Source: Antarctobacter sediminis (GTDB taxonomy: Bacteria > Pseudomonadota > Alphaproteobacteria > Rhodobacterales > Rhodobacteraceae). Taken from it: a DNA stretch of 64,000 bases. The translations under genes and the position numbers were made by a program. Under the pieces are notes generated by a model. The model saw nothing but the letters and a program-made list of their open reading frames with translations. It was not told where the DNA came from and ran no database searches. Of the stretch, positions 53,691 through 63,652 are shown piece by piece. The DNA lies in the NCBI RefSeq assembly GCF_019218285.1, contig NZ_JAHUZG010000002.1, positions 1,302,001 to 1,366,000 of the forward strand. The letters are read 5' to 3'. The first letter of the stretch is position 1. Each line of letters begins with the position of its first letter.

Positions 53691-56537
53691 ATGACCTACG
53701 AGCCGATTGACTACCTGCCCTATGATTTTGCCAACCGGCGGCACATCGGCCCGTCGCCCGAGGAAATGGCGGCGATGTTCCGTACCCTTGGCGTATCCGG
53801 GTTGGATCAACTGGTGGATGAAACCGTCCCGAAGGCAATCCGCCAGGAAGCGGCGCTGGATTTCGGCAAGCCGCTGTCCGAGCGCGAACTGACCTACCGG
53901 ATGCGCGAGGTGGCGTCGAAGAACAAGGTGCTGACCTCGTTGATCGGGCAGGGGTATCACGGCACCGTCACGCCCCCCGCGATCCAGCGCAACATTCTTG
54001 AGAACCCGGCGTGGTACACGGCCTACACGCCTTACCAGCCCGAGATTTCGCAGGGACGGCTTGAGGCGCTGCTGAACTTCCAGACCATGGTCTGTGACCT
54101 GACGGGGCTGGAAATCGCCAATGCTTCGCTTCTGGACGAGGCGACCGCCTGCGCTGAGGCGATGACGATGGCGCAGCGTGTGGCTAAGACAAAGGCCAAG
54201 GCGTTTTTCGTCGACGAAAACTGTCACCCGCAGAATATCGCGGTGATGAAAACCCGGGCCGAGCCGCTGGGCATCGAGGTTATCGTTGGCGCGCCGGACG
54301 ATCTGGACCCCGAACAGGTCTTTGGCGCGATCTTCCAGTATCCGGGCACGCACGGGCATCTGCGCGATTTCACCGCCGAGATGGAGGCTCTGCATGCGGC
54401 CAATGCGATTGGCATCGTCAGTGCCGATCCGATGGCGTTGTGCCTGCTGAAGGAACCGGGGGCCATGGGGGCCGATATCGCCGTGGGATCGACCCAACGG
54501 TTCGGCGTGCCTGTCGGCTATGGCGGTCCGCATGCTGCCTACATGGCCTGCAAGGATTCGATGAAGCGTTCGATGCCCGGGCGGATCGTCGGCGTGTCAG
54601 TCGACAGCCACGGCAACCGCGCCTATCGCCTGTCGCTGCAAACGCGTGAACAGCATATCCGGCGCGAAAAGGCCACGTCGAACGTTTGCACCGCGCAGGC
54701 CTTGCTGGCGGTCATGGCGGGTTTCTATGCCGTTTTCCACGGCCCCAAGGGGTTGCGCGCCATTGCACAGCGGATTCACCGCAAGACCGTGCGCCTTGCC
54801 AAGGGGTTGGAAGCCGCGGGTTTCAAGGTAGAACCGGACAGCTACTTCGACACGATCACCGTGGACGTGGGACTGTTGCAGCGGGGCGTCTTGCAGGCCG
54901 CCGTGCGCGAGGGCCTGAATCTGCGCCGCGTGGGCAAGACGCGCGTGGGCATCACGCTGGACGAACGCACGCGCCCGGCGACGATCGAGGCCGTCTGGCG
55001 CGCCTTTGGCCTTGTGAAAAAGGACGATGTTGCGGAGTCCGAGTACCGCCTGCCTGAGCCCTTGGTCCGGACTTCGGAGTATCTTCAGCACGACGTGTTC
55101 CACATGAACCGGGCCGAGACCGAGATGATGCGTTATATGCGTCGTCTAGCCGACCGTGATCTTGCGCTGGACAGGGCCATGATCCCGCTGGGCTCCTGCA
55201 CGATGAAGCTGAACTCGGCCGCCGAGATGATGCCGGTCAGCTGGCGCGAATTTTCGATGATCCATCCCTATGTGCCCAAGGATCAGGCCAAGGGGTACGC
55301 GACGATGATCGAGGATCTGAATGCAAAGCTGTGCCAGATCACCGGCTATGACGCCATTTCCATGCAGCCTAATTCGGGCGCGCAGGGGGAATATGCCGGG
55401 CTCTTGACGATCCGCCGTTGGCAGATCGACCGTGGGCAGGGGCAGCGGAACGTTTGCCTGATCCCGGTCAACGCACATGGCACCAACCCGGCCTCGGCGC
55501 AGATGGTTGGCTGGAAGGTCGTGCCGGTGAAATGCGACGAGCTGGGTTCGATCGACGTGGCGGACTTCCGCGCCAAGGCGGAAAAGCATTCGGATGCGCT
55601 GGCGGCCTGCATGATCACCTATCCGTCCACGCATGGTGTCTTTGAAGAGACCGTCAAGGAGGTCTGCCAGATCACCCATGAGCACGGCGGGCAGGTTTAC
55701 ATCGACGGTGCCAACATGAACGCCATGGTGGGACTGTCGCGGCCCGGCGATCTTGGCGGGGATGTGAGTCACCTGAACCTGCACAAGACCTTTTGCATTC
55801 CGCATGGCGGCGGCGGCCCCGGCATGGGACCGATCGGCGTCAAGGAACATCTTGTGCCGCATCTTCCGGGAAACCCGTTGGAGAATGACGGCGGCGCGGT
55901 CAGCGCGGCCAGCTTCGGGTCACCGTCCTTGCTGCCGATCAGCTGGGCCTATTGCCTGATGATGGGCGGCGGCGGTCTGACTCAGGCGACCCGTGTGGCG
56001 ATCCTGAACGCCAACTATATCGCCAAGCGGCTGGAGGGTGCTTATGACGTGCTCTATCGCGGCAGCAATGGCTGGGTGGCCCATGAATGTATCCTTGACA
56101 CACGCCCGTTCGAGAAATCGGCCGGTGTGACCGTCGAGGACATTGCCAAGCGGTTGATGGATGCCGGGTTCCACGCGCCGACCATGAGCTGGCCGGTGGC
56201 GGGCACCTTGATGGTCGAGCCGACCGAAAGCGAAACCAAGGCCGAGCTGGACCGTTTCTGCGATGCGATGCTGGCGATCCGCGAGGAAATCCGCGCCATC
56301 GAAGAGGGCGAGATGGATCGCGAGGTAAACCCGCTCAAGATGGCCCCGCACACGATGGAGGACCTCGTGCGTGAATGGGACCGGCCCTACAGCCGTGAGC
56401 AGGGTTGTTTCCCGCCGGGCGCTTTCCGCGTGGACAAATACTGGCCGCCGGTCAACCGGGTCGACAACGTCTATGGCGACCGGCACCTGATCTGCACCTG
56501 CCCGCCGATGAGCGACTACGCTGAGGCCGCCGAGTAG
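53691..56537 (+). CDS. gcvP: Glycine dehydrogenase (decarboxylating), P protein
   Basis: 948 residues from the ATG at 53691, preceded by AGGAG. It is a single-chain P protein (N- and C-halves fused). The pyridoxal phosphate lysine is in [24 protein letters not shown] near residue 700. It decarboxylates glycine and loads aminomethyl onto GcvH. The longer frame starting at 53640 runs through a repeat element and is not used. A strong hairpin follows the gene. Confidence 0.96.
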   Translation: MTYEPIDYLPYDFANRRHIGPSPEEMAAMFRTLGVSGLDQLVDETVPKAIRQEAALDFGKPLSERELTYRMREVASKNKVLTSLIGQGYHGTVTPPAIQRNILENPAWYTAYTPYQPEISQGRLEALLNFQTMVCDLTGLEIANASLLDEATACAEAMTMAQRVAKTKAKAFFVDENCHPQNIAVMKTRAEPLGIEVIVGAPDDLDPEQVFGAIFQYPGTHGHLRDFTAEMEALHAANAIGIVSADPMALCLLKEPGAMGADIAVGSTQRFGVPVGYGGPHAAYMACKDSMKRSMPGRIVGVSVDSHGNRAYRLSLQTREQHIRREKATSNVCTAQALLAVMAGFYAVFHGPKGLRAIAQRIHRKTVRLAKGLEAAGFKVEPDSYFDTITVDVGLLQRGVLQAAVREGLNLRRVGKTRVGITLDERTRPATIEAVWRAFGLVKKDDVAESEYRLPEPLVRTSEYLQHDVFHMNRAETEMMRYMRRLADRDLALDRAMIPLGSCTMKLNSAAEMMPVSWREFSMIHPYVPKDQAKGYATMIEDLNAKLCQITGYDAISMQPNSGAQGEYAGLLTIRRWQIDRGQGQRNVCLIPVNAHGTNPASAQMVGWKVVPVKCDELGSIDVADFRAKAEKHSDALAACMITYPSTHGVFEETVKEVCQITHEHGGQVYIDGANMNAMVGLSRPGDLGGDVSHLNLHKTFCIPHGGGGPGMGPIGVKEHLVPHLPGNPLENDGGAVSAASFGSPSLLPISWAYCLMMGGGGLTQATRVAILNANYIAKRLEGAYDVLYRGSNGWVAHECILDTRPFEKSAGVTVEDIAKRLMDAGFHAPTMSWPVAGTLMVEPTESETKAELDRFCDAMLAIREEIRAIEEGEMDREVNPLKMAPHTMEDLVREWDRPYSREQGCFPPGAFRVDKYWPPVNRVDNVYGDRHLICTCPPMSDYAEAAE

Positions 56538-56552
56538 GGTTGCGTCAATATC

Positions 56553-56578
56553 GGTCCGGGGGCGGGTGCCCCCGGACC
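56553..56578. terminator. Hairpin between gcvP and convergent gene
   Basis: GGTCCGGGGGC (56553-56563) and GCCCCCGGACC (56568-56578) form a perfect 11-bp stem with loop GGGT between convergent genes. No T run follows. Confidence 0.55.
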
Positions 56579-56585
56579 AAGCTGA

Positions 56586-57530
56586 TCAGGCGTCGCTGTC
56601 GACGGCCATTTCCCCGGGAAAGGCATTCTTTTCCGGGGCCGGGGTCGGTTCCGGCGCGGGATTGTCGACGAGGAAGTCAAAAGCCTCGGCAACAATGTCC
56701 CATGTGTGCTTGTCGCTGGCGGCCAGCAGAAAGCCCGTGTTTGTATCGCCGCGATAGTCCGAGCCGTCCATCATTGCGACGTGACCGCCCGCCTGTTGGG
56801 TGACGATGACACCGGCGGGCTGATCCCAGGCTGTCAGTTTCGCGAAAAGCACGAAATCGACCTCACCCTGCGCGAGGGTGCGGAATTCATGGCAGGCACA
56901 ACGCAGCGACCAGACACGCCCGAACCGGGGCAGGGCCGCGGCCGCTTGGTCGCGTTTGTCTTCGGGGATCAGGTAAAGCGGCACAAACCCGTTGAGCTGA
57001 TCCAGCGTCTTGTTCTGATCGTGGTCGGTGGTGACGAACCGGCGGTCACGCATCGGAAGTTGCAACTGCGCGGAATTTTCGCTGTCGGCCCAGACGATGT
57101 CGTTCAGGACCGGGTCATACAACAGGCCAAAAACCGGGATGCCAAAGCGCAGAACCGAGACCATGACCCCGAACAGCGGCAGGCCCTTGGCAAAGTTCCA
57201 GGTGCCATCCACCGGGTCGATGGTAAAACACAGTTCGGCCTCGGCGATTTTCTCCAACAGCTTCGGATTTGCCGATGCGGCCTCTTCGCCGATGATCACG
57301 GCGGAAGGGAAAAACCGTTGCAGGCCGCGGGTGATCATGGCCTCTGCCGAGGTGTCCGCCTCTGTCACAAGGTCCTGCGGACCGGTCTTTTCGCCGATCT
57401 GATAGGTGCCCAGCTTGCGGAACCGCGGCATGATCTCGGCCTTGGCGGCGCGACGAACAAGGTTGAAAAGCTGGGTGCGCTGGGCCGAGGTCAGGGGCGC
57501 CGTGACCGGCATTGGCAGGGAATCACTCAT
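56586..57530 (-). CDS. Inositol monophosphatase-family phosphatase
   Basis: 314 residues. The metal-binding motifs are DLVTEAD, GEEAA and IDPVDGTWNFAKG near residue 105, and WDQPAGVIVTQQAGG near residue 236. This places it among Mg2+-dependent phosphatases (inositol monophosphatase, histidinol phosphatase, CysQ). The substrate is not clear. The tail is rich in Pro, Ala and Glu, and unconserved by appearance. It converges on gcvP. Confidence 0.9.
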   Translation of the reverse strand: MSDSLPMPVTAPLTSAQRTQLFNLVRRAAKAEIMPRFRKLGTYQIGEKTGPQDLVTEADTSAEAMITRGLQRFFPSAVIIGEEAASANPKLLEKIAEAELCFTIDPVDGTWNFAKGLPLFGVMVSVLRFGIPVFGLLYDPVLNDIVWADSENSAQLQLPMRDRRFVTTDHDQNKTLDQLNGFVPLYLIPEDKRDQAAAALPRFGRVWSLRCACHEFRTLAQGEVDFVLFAKLTAWDQPAGVIVTQQAGGHVAMMDGSDYRGDTNTGFLLAASDKHTWDIVAEAFDFLVDNPAPEPTPAPEKNAFPGEMAVDSDA

Positions 57531-57617
57531 GGGTCAAACATCCGGCGATCATTGTCGATGCCCATGGTGGTGCCAGCCCGCGCCGGTCAGTTCAAGGTGA
57601 CAGCCTGTCCGGGTTGG

Positions 57618-60134
57618 TCACTCTCTCGCGCGCAGCACGCCTGCCGGGCGCGCAGACAGGGGCCGCCAGGCAAAGCCCAGACCGGCCAGCAGCGTGGCAA
57701 GGATACCGCCACCGACGATCCCGATGGCCGAGGGCCAGATCACGTCGAACCGTGTTTCCATCACAAAGGTCATGACCGCCCATGCCCCGGTGATGCCCGC
57801 CGCCAAGGCCACCGCCCCGGCTGCCGCGCCCAGAAGCCCGGACCGCAGGGCAAAGCTTTGCAGGATGCGGGCGCGTGTTGCGCCAAGCGTCTTGAGCACC
57901 GCCGCTTCGTAGGTGCGTGCGCCTTCCCCGGCGGCGGCCGCCCCGATCAGCACGAGAAAGCCGGTCAGCAAGGTTGCCGCAGCGCCCCATCGGATGGCCG
58001 TGCCGATTCCCGCCAGCAGTCCGCTGATCCGGTCGATTGCGTCGCGCACCCGGATGGCCGTGATATTCGGGTACTGCCCGGCCAGATCGCGCAGGATTTG
58101 CGCCTCGGCGGTTTCTTCGGCGTAGACGGTGGAAATGAAGGTATGCGGCGCGCCCTGCAGCGCCGCAGGGTTCATCGTCATCACAAAGCCGATCCCGGCG
58201 GTCGAAAAATCGACCTCGCGGAACGAGGTGATCGTCGCCGTGATGTCGCGGCCCAGGATATTGACGGTGATTGTATCGCCCAGTTGCAGCCCCATCTCGG
58301 CGGCTTCTTCGGCGGCAAAACTGACCTGCGGCGGGCCGCTGTAGCCTTCGGGCCACCATTCGCCCGCTGTCACCGTGGTGCGTGCGCCGGGCGTTTCGGA
58401 ATAAGTCACACCCCGGTCGCCCCGCAGGACCCAGTGTTCGCCCACAGCCTCGACGGCGGGTTGCCCGTTGATGCGGGTGATGATCCCGCGCAGCATCGGG
58501 GCGCTGTCGATGCGGCTGACGGCGGGGTCGTTCTCCAGCCGCTCAAGATAACTGGGCATCTGGTCCTTCTGGATGTCGACAAAGAAATACGACGGCGCAA
58601 CTTCGGGCAGGTCGCGCTTGATTGCGCTTTGCAGGTTGCCGTCGATTTGGCCGATGGCGGCGAGCACGGTCAGCCCCAGCCCCAGTGACAACACGACCGA
58701 ACCCGCGTTTTCGCGCGGTCCGCCGATTGCACCCAGGGCCCAGCGCCAAACCGGTAGCCCCCGCGTGGCAGGGGTGGCCAGCCGTGCCAGCCAGCGGATC
58801 GTCCATGCCGCCCCCAGCAGAAGGATCAACGCCCCCGCGATGCCCGCCGCAATCCAAAGCGTCAGTTCGGGCCGACCGGCGAACATCACCGCGCTGCCCA
58901 CCAGAAGGGCGACCAGCACCAATGTGGCCAGCACGTAACGCCCGGCCGGCATCAGCCGCGCACTGTCCAGCGCGTCCCGGAACAGGGTAGCGGCGCGCAC
59001 CTCTTCGGCGCGCGCCAGCGGCCAGAGCGTGAACAAAAGCGCGGTCAGAACGCCATAAAGCGCGGCCTCGCCGAGCGCTCGGGGATAGAGGGTAAAGACC
59101 GCCGGAACCGGCAAGGCACCGGAAATGAGCGGGGCAAAGAGGATTGGTACGCCGGCCCCAAGGATCAGCCCCAGCGCAATTCCCACAAGGCTAAGCGCAC
59201 CGATCTGAAGGAAATAGGTCTGAAAGATCACGTTGCGCGTGGCCCCCAGCGTTCGCAACGTGGCGATCACACTGGTCTTGCGCGCAAGATAGGCCCGCAC
59301 GGCGGCGGACACGCCGATCCCGCCAACAGCGAGCCCGGACAGGCCCACCAGAACAAGGAAGCTGCCCAAGCGGTCGACAAATTGCGATATGCCGGGGGCA
59401 CCGTTGCGCGCGTCCCGCCAGCTAAGCCCCTTTTGCTCGAAAAGGCGGATGGCCTCGTCCCTGACTTCGTCCAGATCGCGCCCTTGGGGCAGCAGCATCC
59501 GGTATTCGGTTTCAAACAGCGAGCCTTGGGTCAACAGGCCGGATTGCGCCAGATCCGCGGTTCTGACGATGGTGCGCGGGCCAAGCCCAAACCCATCGCC
59601 CGCGTCATCCGGTTCGGTGGTGATGGTGGCGCGCAGGGTGAATTCTTGTGTGCCAAGACGAAAGCTGTCCCCGGGGGAGAGGGCCAGACGGTCGGCCAGC
59701 AGGGGGGCCATGACCGCACCGTTGTTGTCCAGCGCCTGCGCCAGCGGGATCGGCGGGTCGAGAACGATCTCTCCCAAAAGCGGATAGGCGGCATCCACGG
59801 ATTTCACCTGTGTCAGGCCACGTTCGGTTGCGCCATCCCGCGTCACGGTCGCCATCGACCGGAAATCGGTGACTTCCGAAACGGCCGTCGCCGTGTTGTC
59901 CATCCATGCGCGCTCATCCTCGGAGGCAAAGCGGTAGGTGAACTCGGCCATGGCGTCGCCACCCAGCAGGATCGCGCCCTGATCCTCCAATCCCGATTGG
60001 ATGGCCGAGCGGACAGAGCCGACACCGGCAATCGCGGCGACCCCAAGGGCAAGGCAGGCCAGAAAAATGCGAAACCCCCGCAGGCCGCCCCGCAATTCGC
60101 GGCGGGCAAAGCGGGCCGAGGTGGCAAGGCTCAT
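57618..60134 (-). CDS. ybbP: ABC transporter permease, YbbP type (FtsX domains)
   Basis: 838 residues from the ATG at 60134. The N-terminal RRELRGGLRGFRIFLACLALG begins the first helix, followed by a large periplasmic domain and two FtsX-type permease units (about residues 250-400 and 710-830). The LolCE/MacB-like permease with an ATPase and a TesA-type esterase next door matches the E. coli tesA-ybbA-ybbP cluster. The substrate is not established; a role with lipids or envelope molecules is suspected. It overlaps the ATPase gene by four bases (ATGA). Confidence 0.88.
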   Translation of the reverse strand: MSLATSARFARRELRGGLRGFRIFLACLALGVAAIAGVGSVRSAIQSGLEDQGAILLGGDAMAEFTYRFASEDERAWMDNTATAVSEVTDFRSMATVTRDGATERGLTQVKSVDAAYPLLGEIVLDPPIPLAQALDNNGAVMAPLLADRLALSPGDSFRLGTQEFTLRATITTEPDDAGDGFGLGPRTIVRTADLAQSGLLTQGSLFETEYRMLLPQGRDLDEVRDEAIRLFEQKGLSWRDARNGAPGISQFVDRLGSFLVLVGLSGLAVGGIGVSAAVRAYLARKTSVIATLRTLGATRNVIFQTYFLQIGALSLVGIALGLILGAGVPILFAPLISGALPVPAVFTLYPRALGEAALYGVLTALLFTLWPLARAEEVRAATLFRDALDSARLMPAGRYVLATLVLVALLVGSAVMFAGRPELTLWIAAGIAGALILLLGAAWTIRWLARLATPATRGLPVWRWALGAIGGPRENAGSVVLSLGLGLTVLAAIGQIDGNLQSAIKRDLPEVAPSYFFVDIQKDQMPSYLERLENDPAVSRIDSAPMLRGIITRINGQPAVEAVGEHWVLRGDRGVTYSETPGARTTVTAGEWWPEGYSGPPQVSFAAEEAAEMGLQLGDTITVNILGRDITATITSFREVDFSTAGIGFVMTMNPAALQGAPHTFISTVYAEETAEAQILRDLAGQYPNITAIRVRDAIDRISGLLAGIGTAIRWGAAATLLTGFLVLIGAAAAGEGARTYEAAVLKTLGATRARILQSFALRSGLLGAAAGAVALAAGITGAWAVMTFVMETRFDVIWPSAIGIVGGGILATLLAGLGFAWRPLSARPAGVLRARE

Positions 60135-60823
60135 TCTGCGGCTCTCAATTCCGTTGCGTCCACACGACCATCGCGCAGATGGACCACGCGGTTGCACCGC
60201 GCGGCAAGGTCCGGCGCGTGGGTGACCAGAACCAGTGTTGCGCCATGTTCCCGCGACAAACCGAACAACAGGTCGACGATGGCGGCCCCGTTGGCACCAT
60301 CGAGGTTCCCGGTGGGTTCGTCCGCCAGAAGGATGTCAGGTTCTGGGGCCAAGGCGCGGGCAAGGGCCACGCGTTGTTGTTCGCCGCCCGACATCTGCGC
60401 CGGATAGTGGTCGGCGCGGTGGGACAGACCGACCCTGTCCAGCATCGACCGCGCGCGGTCGAAGGCCTTGCGGTCACCGGCCAGTTCCAACGGGGTCGCA
60501 ACGTTTTCCAATGCCGTCATGGTGGGGATCAGGTGAAACGATTGAAAGACGACGCCCATGTGATCACGCCGAAATCGGGCCAGCGCGTCCTCGCTCATCG
60601 CGGTCAGATCATGGCCCAGCGCCTGCATCTTTCCGGTGCTGGCACGTTCAAGGCCCCCCATGACCATCAACAGCGAAGATTTGCCCGACCCGGACGGCCC
60701 GACAAGGCCCAGCGTTTCACCGCGCGTCACGTCCAGAGAGATGCCGTGCAGAATTTCCACCATTCCGGCATTGCCCCTGAGGCTGAGGGTGACATCTTGG
60801 AGGGACAGAACGGCATCGGACAC
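60131..60823 (-). CDS. ybbA: ABC transporter ATP-binding protein, YbbA/LolD type
   Basis: 230 residues with a GTG start at 60823 behind a weak GAGG; longer frames run into the divergent tesA gene. Walker A is GPSGSGKSS, the signature is MSGGEQQRVALARAL and Walker B is ILLADEPTGNLD, typical of the LolD/MacB/YbbA group. It partners with the permease gene it overlaps and is divergent from tesA (15 bases apart). Confidence 0.92.
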   Translation of the reverse strand: MSDAVLSLQDVTLSLRGNAGMVEILHGISLDVTRGETLGLVGPSGSGKSSLLMVMGGLERASTGKMQALGHDLTAMSEDALARFRRDHMGVVFQSFHLIPTMTALENVATPLELAGDRKAFDRARSMLDRVGLSHRADHYPAQMSGGEQQRVALARALAPEPDILLADEPTGNLDGANGAAIVDLLFGLSREHGATLVLVTHAPDLAARCNRVVHLRDGRVDATELRAAE

Positions 60824-60838
60824 GGGGAGCCTCGGAAC

Positions 60839-61510
60839 ATGTTGCAATGGGTCACATATGGGCTGCGGAGCCTGCGCAACAAGGCGCTGGCCCCCCTGTT
60901 CTTGCTGGCGGCGACCGCCGCGGCGGCGGATCGGGTGCATATCCTCGCGTTGGGGGACAGCCTGACGCAGGGCTATGGGTTGATCGAACAAGAGGGATTC
61001 GTGCCGCAACTGCGGGATTGGCTGGCCGAGCGGGGGCATGATGTGCGGATCGTCAATGCGGGTGTGTCCGGGGACACCACGGCAGGCGGTCTGGCGCGGG
61101 TGGACTGGTCGCTGACGCCCGAGATCCAGGCGATGATCGTGGCTCTGGGCGGCAACGACCTGCTGCGCGGGATCGATCCGGCGGTGGCCCGCGCCAATAT
61201 CGAGGGCATTCTGAAGGTGGCAGAGGCGCGCGAACTGGAGGTCTTGCTGATCGGGATGAGCGCGCCCGGAAACTATGGCCCCGATTACAAGGCTGCCTTT
61301 GACGCGCTTTATCCTGAACTTGCCGAGGTTTATGGCACGCTATACCTCGACAGTTTCTTTGCCGGTCTGATGCAGGACGGAGAGATGCCAGACGACCCGG
61401 GCCAGTTCATGCAGGCGGATGGTATCCACCCGAATGCCAAAGGCGTCGCAAGGATTGTCGAGGTGGTCGGGCCCAAGGTCGAGGCGTTGATCGAACGGGT
61501 CGACCCGTAA
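60839..61510 (+). CDS. tesA: TesA-type arylesterase / acyl-CoA thioesterase
   Basis: 223 residues from the ATG at 60839, with an N-terminal export signal (ALAPLFLLAATAAAADR). The SGNH hydrolase blocks are ILALGDSLTQGYG (Ser), NAGVSGDTTAGG (Gly), ALGGNDLLRG (Asn) and DGIHPNAKG (Asp/His). It hydrolyses acyl esters or thioesters in the periplasm. The divergent ybbA-ybbP pair matches the conserved neighbourhood. Confidence 0.93.
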   Translation: MLQWVTYGLRSLRNKALAPLFLLAATAAAADRVHILALGDSLTQGYGLIEQEGFVPQLRDWLAERGHDVRIVNAGVSGDTTAGGLARVDWSLTPEIQAMIVALGGNDLLRGIDPAVARANIEGILKVAEARELEVLLIGMSAPGNYGPDYKAAFDALYPELAEVYGTLYLDSFFAGLMQDGEMPDDPGQFMQADGIHPNAKGVARIVEVVGPKVEALIERVDP

Positions 61511-61513
61511 CCG

Positions 61514-61705
61514 TCAGGCGCCGACCTCGCCAATGTCGAGGGGATTGCCGTGGATCGAAGTCACGATCAGGGCCATTCCGACCAGCAGGCTGACGCTAAG
61601 ATACAGGCCAAAGGCGGCCAGTAGGGACATACCGAAACCAAGCCATCCGACAAGGGCGCAGGCAAACCCGATCATACAACCCAGGATAAAAGAAAAAATC
61701 GCCAT
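61514..61705 (-). CDS. Small two-helix membrane protein of unknown function
   Basis: 63 residues from the ATG at 61705, where GGAGG sits five bases upstream. The sequence is two hydrophobic helices (SFILGCMIGFACALVGWLGF and LLAAFGLYLSVSLLVGMALIV) with a short tail. An ATG at 61717 is possible but has a poorer ribosome binding site. The ribosome binding site is locked in a perfect hairpin (61709-61730). It converges on tesA. I recognise no family. Confidence 0.65.
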   Translation of the reverse strand: MAIFSFILGCMIGFACALVGWLGFGMSLLAAFGLYLSVSLLVGMALIVTSIHGNPLDIGEVGA

Positions 61706-61708
61706 TGC

Positions 61709-61730
61709 ACCCTCCATATGTGTGGAGGGT
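61709..61730 (-). promoter_or_regulatory. Hairpin covering the ribosome binding site of the small membrane protein
   Basis: ACCCTCCA (61709-61716) and TGGAGGGT (61723-61730) form a perfect 8-bp inverted repeat with a 6-base loop. On the minus-strand message the 3' arm is the GGAGG that precedes the ATG at 61705, so folding would block translation. Confidence 0.5.
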
Positions 61731-61797
61731 ACGTGCCGAGACCCTAACAAAGCCTTAAGACCGTGCCGCGTGGAGGGAGGTATATCGTTAGGATTGT

Positions 61798-62964
61798 TCA
61801 TGTTCCGCTGACCGCCCGCCATGCAAAACCGGGTAGACGGGCGGCCATCTGTTGCATCAGGGGGCCATATTCCGTTTCACCGGCCATCAGGCGTAAATAC
61901 TCGCTGCGCAGGGTCCGGGAACTGCGGAAACTGCGGATGAACGCGGGGCGCAACGCTTCGCGGAACATCAGGTTGCGGAGCAGGCCCGCATGCCGAATCC
62001 CCCGATGGATCGGCCGCAAGGACCGGGTGTATGCGGCCAAAGCCGTGTCCGGTGTATTCGATACCAGTGCGTCGCGCGCGGCCTCGGCCGCCAGAGCTCC
62101 GCTGTCCAGCGCATGTGCAATGCCTTCGCCGGTAATCGGATCGACAAGCCCGGCGGCATCCCCGGCCAGAAGGATACGCCCCCGCCCCGGCGTCGCGCGG
62201 AAATCGCCGAAAGGCAGAAACTGCCCTTTGACGGGCAGCTCTTCGGGGACTTCAAGCTCGGTTAGATAGCGGCGCATGGCAGCTTTCATGTCGGAGTTGC
62301 GCGACAGGACGCCGCCGACGCCGATTGTCGTACCGGTCGGCTTGGGAAACTGCCAGCCATAGCCCCAGTCCGCAGCGCCGAAATCGATGCGCAGCGGGCG
62401 ATCAGGTTCGGCCCCCGGACGCTCGACCTCGAGCGCGAAACCGATCCGCCGTTTGTCAAAAGCATCGCCGAACAAGACCTTGGCCGTAGGGCTGTTCACA
62501 CCATCGGCAGCGATCAGGATCGGTGCTTCCAGCCGGTGATCGGGCAGGTCGACCGCTGGCGCGTCGGTCTCCAGATTTCCACTTTGACCAGTGAAATCCA
62601 TGGCGCCGGCGTCCAGCGCCTGTTGCACAAGGGCGGCGTCAAACTGAAAGCGCATGATCAGGTGCAGGGGCGGCGCATCGCGGCTGTCGCCCAGCGATTG
62701 ACCAAAGGCGTGAAAGGCGAAACTGTCGCGCCGTTCAAACGGGACGGGTGGCAGGGTGCCGCCGAATATCCTGCGGTAGTGCGCGACGGCGCGACCGGTC
62801 AGGCCACCGCCGCAAAGTTTATTCCGGGGAAACCGGACCTTATCCACCAGCGCAACACGCAAGCCGTTGCGCGCGGCGGTCATGGCCGCCGCGGCACCGG
62901 CAGGTCCGGCACCAAGAACAATAAGGTCGAAACGCAGCGTCTTGCGCGCGGTCTGCCCGGTCAC
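61798..62964 (-). CDS. Geranylgeranyl-reductase-type FAD oxidoreductase
   Basis: 388 residues. The FAD-binding motif is LGAGPAGAAAAMTAAR near residue 17, followed by KLCGGGLTGRAV. The second FAD motif is LLAGDAAGLVDPITGEGIAHAL near residue 270. This is the geranylgeranyl reductase branch of the PHBH-like flavoproteins, whose members saturate isoprenoid double bonds, although many stand-alone bacterial ones have unknown substrates. No photosynthesis gene is nearby. Its start overlaps the stop of the L,D-transpeptidase gene (ATGA). Confidence 0.87.
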   Translation of the reverse strand: MTGQTARKTLRFDLIVLGAGPAGAAAAMTAARNGLRVALVDKVRFPRNKLCGGGLTGRAVAHYRRIFGGTLPPVPFERRDSFAFHAFGQSLGDSRDAPPLHLIMRFQFDAALVQQALDAGAMDFTGQSGNLETDAPAVDLPDHRLEAPILIAADGVNSPTAKVLFGDAFDKRRIGFALEVERPGAEPDRPLRIDFGAADWGYGWQFPKPTGTTIGVGGVLSRNSDMKAAMRRYLTELEVPEELPVKGQFLPFGDFRATPGRGRILLAGDAAGLVDPITGEGIAHALDSGALAAEAARDALVSNTPDTALAAYTRSLRPIHRGIRHAGLLRNLMFREALRPAFIRSFRSSRTLRSEYLRLMAGETEYGPLMQQMAARLPGFAWRAVSGT

Positions 62965-63515
62965 AGAACCGTGACTTTGGCGCCGGATTGCACGCGTTCG
63001 TACAAGTCGATCACGTGGTCGTTGATCATGCGCACACAGCCGTTCGACACCGAACGCCCAATCGACCGCGGCGCCGTGGTGCCGTGGATCGCGTTAAACG
63101 TATAGCGGCCGTTCCGGTAGAGATAGAGCGCACGAGCCCCCAGCGGATTGCCCGGCCCGCCCGGCTGGACATAGTCGTTGTCGATGAACTTTTCATAGGC
63201 GGAGGGGTTCCGCTTGATCATTGCATCCGTCGGACGCCAGGTCGGCCATTTCTTCTTGCCGCCCACGTCATAGGTGCCCGAGATCGCCTGACCGGCAGTG
63301 CCAAGGCCGACGCCATAGCGGCGCGCCTGTCCCGGCGCTTCGACCAGATAAAGAAAATGCGCCTTGGACAGGATCAGGATCTGGCCCGGGCTCAGGTCCG
63401 GCTTGATCGAAACAGTCTGCGGTTTGAATTTCGGGTCCACCGAAAAGGCGAGCGCGGGCATGGGCAGCGTCGCGGCGGCGGCCGAAGCGGCAAGAAAGGT
63501 ACGGCGGTTCAACAT
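62961..63515 (-). CDS. Exported L,D-transpeptidase (YkuD domain)
   Basis: 184 residues with a twin-arginine-like signal (NRRTFLAASAAAATLPMPALA). The YkuD active site is HGTTAPRSIGRSVSNGCVRM, with catalytic His and Cys, near residues 144-163. Such enzymes make 3-3 crosslinks in peptidoglycan or attach outer-membrane proteins to it. It is translationally coupled with the flavoprotein gene downstream. Confidence 0.92.
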   Translation of the reverse strand: MLNRRTFLAASAAAATLPMPALAFSVDPKFKPQTVSIKPDLSPGQILILSKAHFLYLVEAPGQARRYGVGLGTAGQAISGTYDVGGKKKWPTWRPTDAMIKRNPSAYEKFIDNDYVQPGGPGNPLGARALYLYRNGRYTFNAIHGTTAPRSIGRSVSNGCVRMINDHVIDLYERVQSGAKVTVL

Positions 63516-63652
63516 GACGGCCCCTGCGAAAAATCAGAAGTGCAGCGTGATATGTGACCCAACATGCCTCGAAAAGCAATCCCGAGTCCGGTCGGATTGG
63601 AGTCACGTTGCCGTGCGGACGCCAAAAGGCAAACGCCGCGGGCGTCCGGGTC

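Noticed and set aside
62836-62848. DnaA-box-like CTTATCCACC
   Set aside because: It is a single copy inside a coding region with no cluster of similar sites, so there is no support for an origin here.
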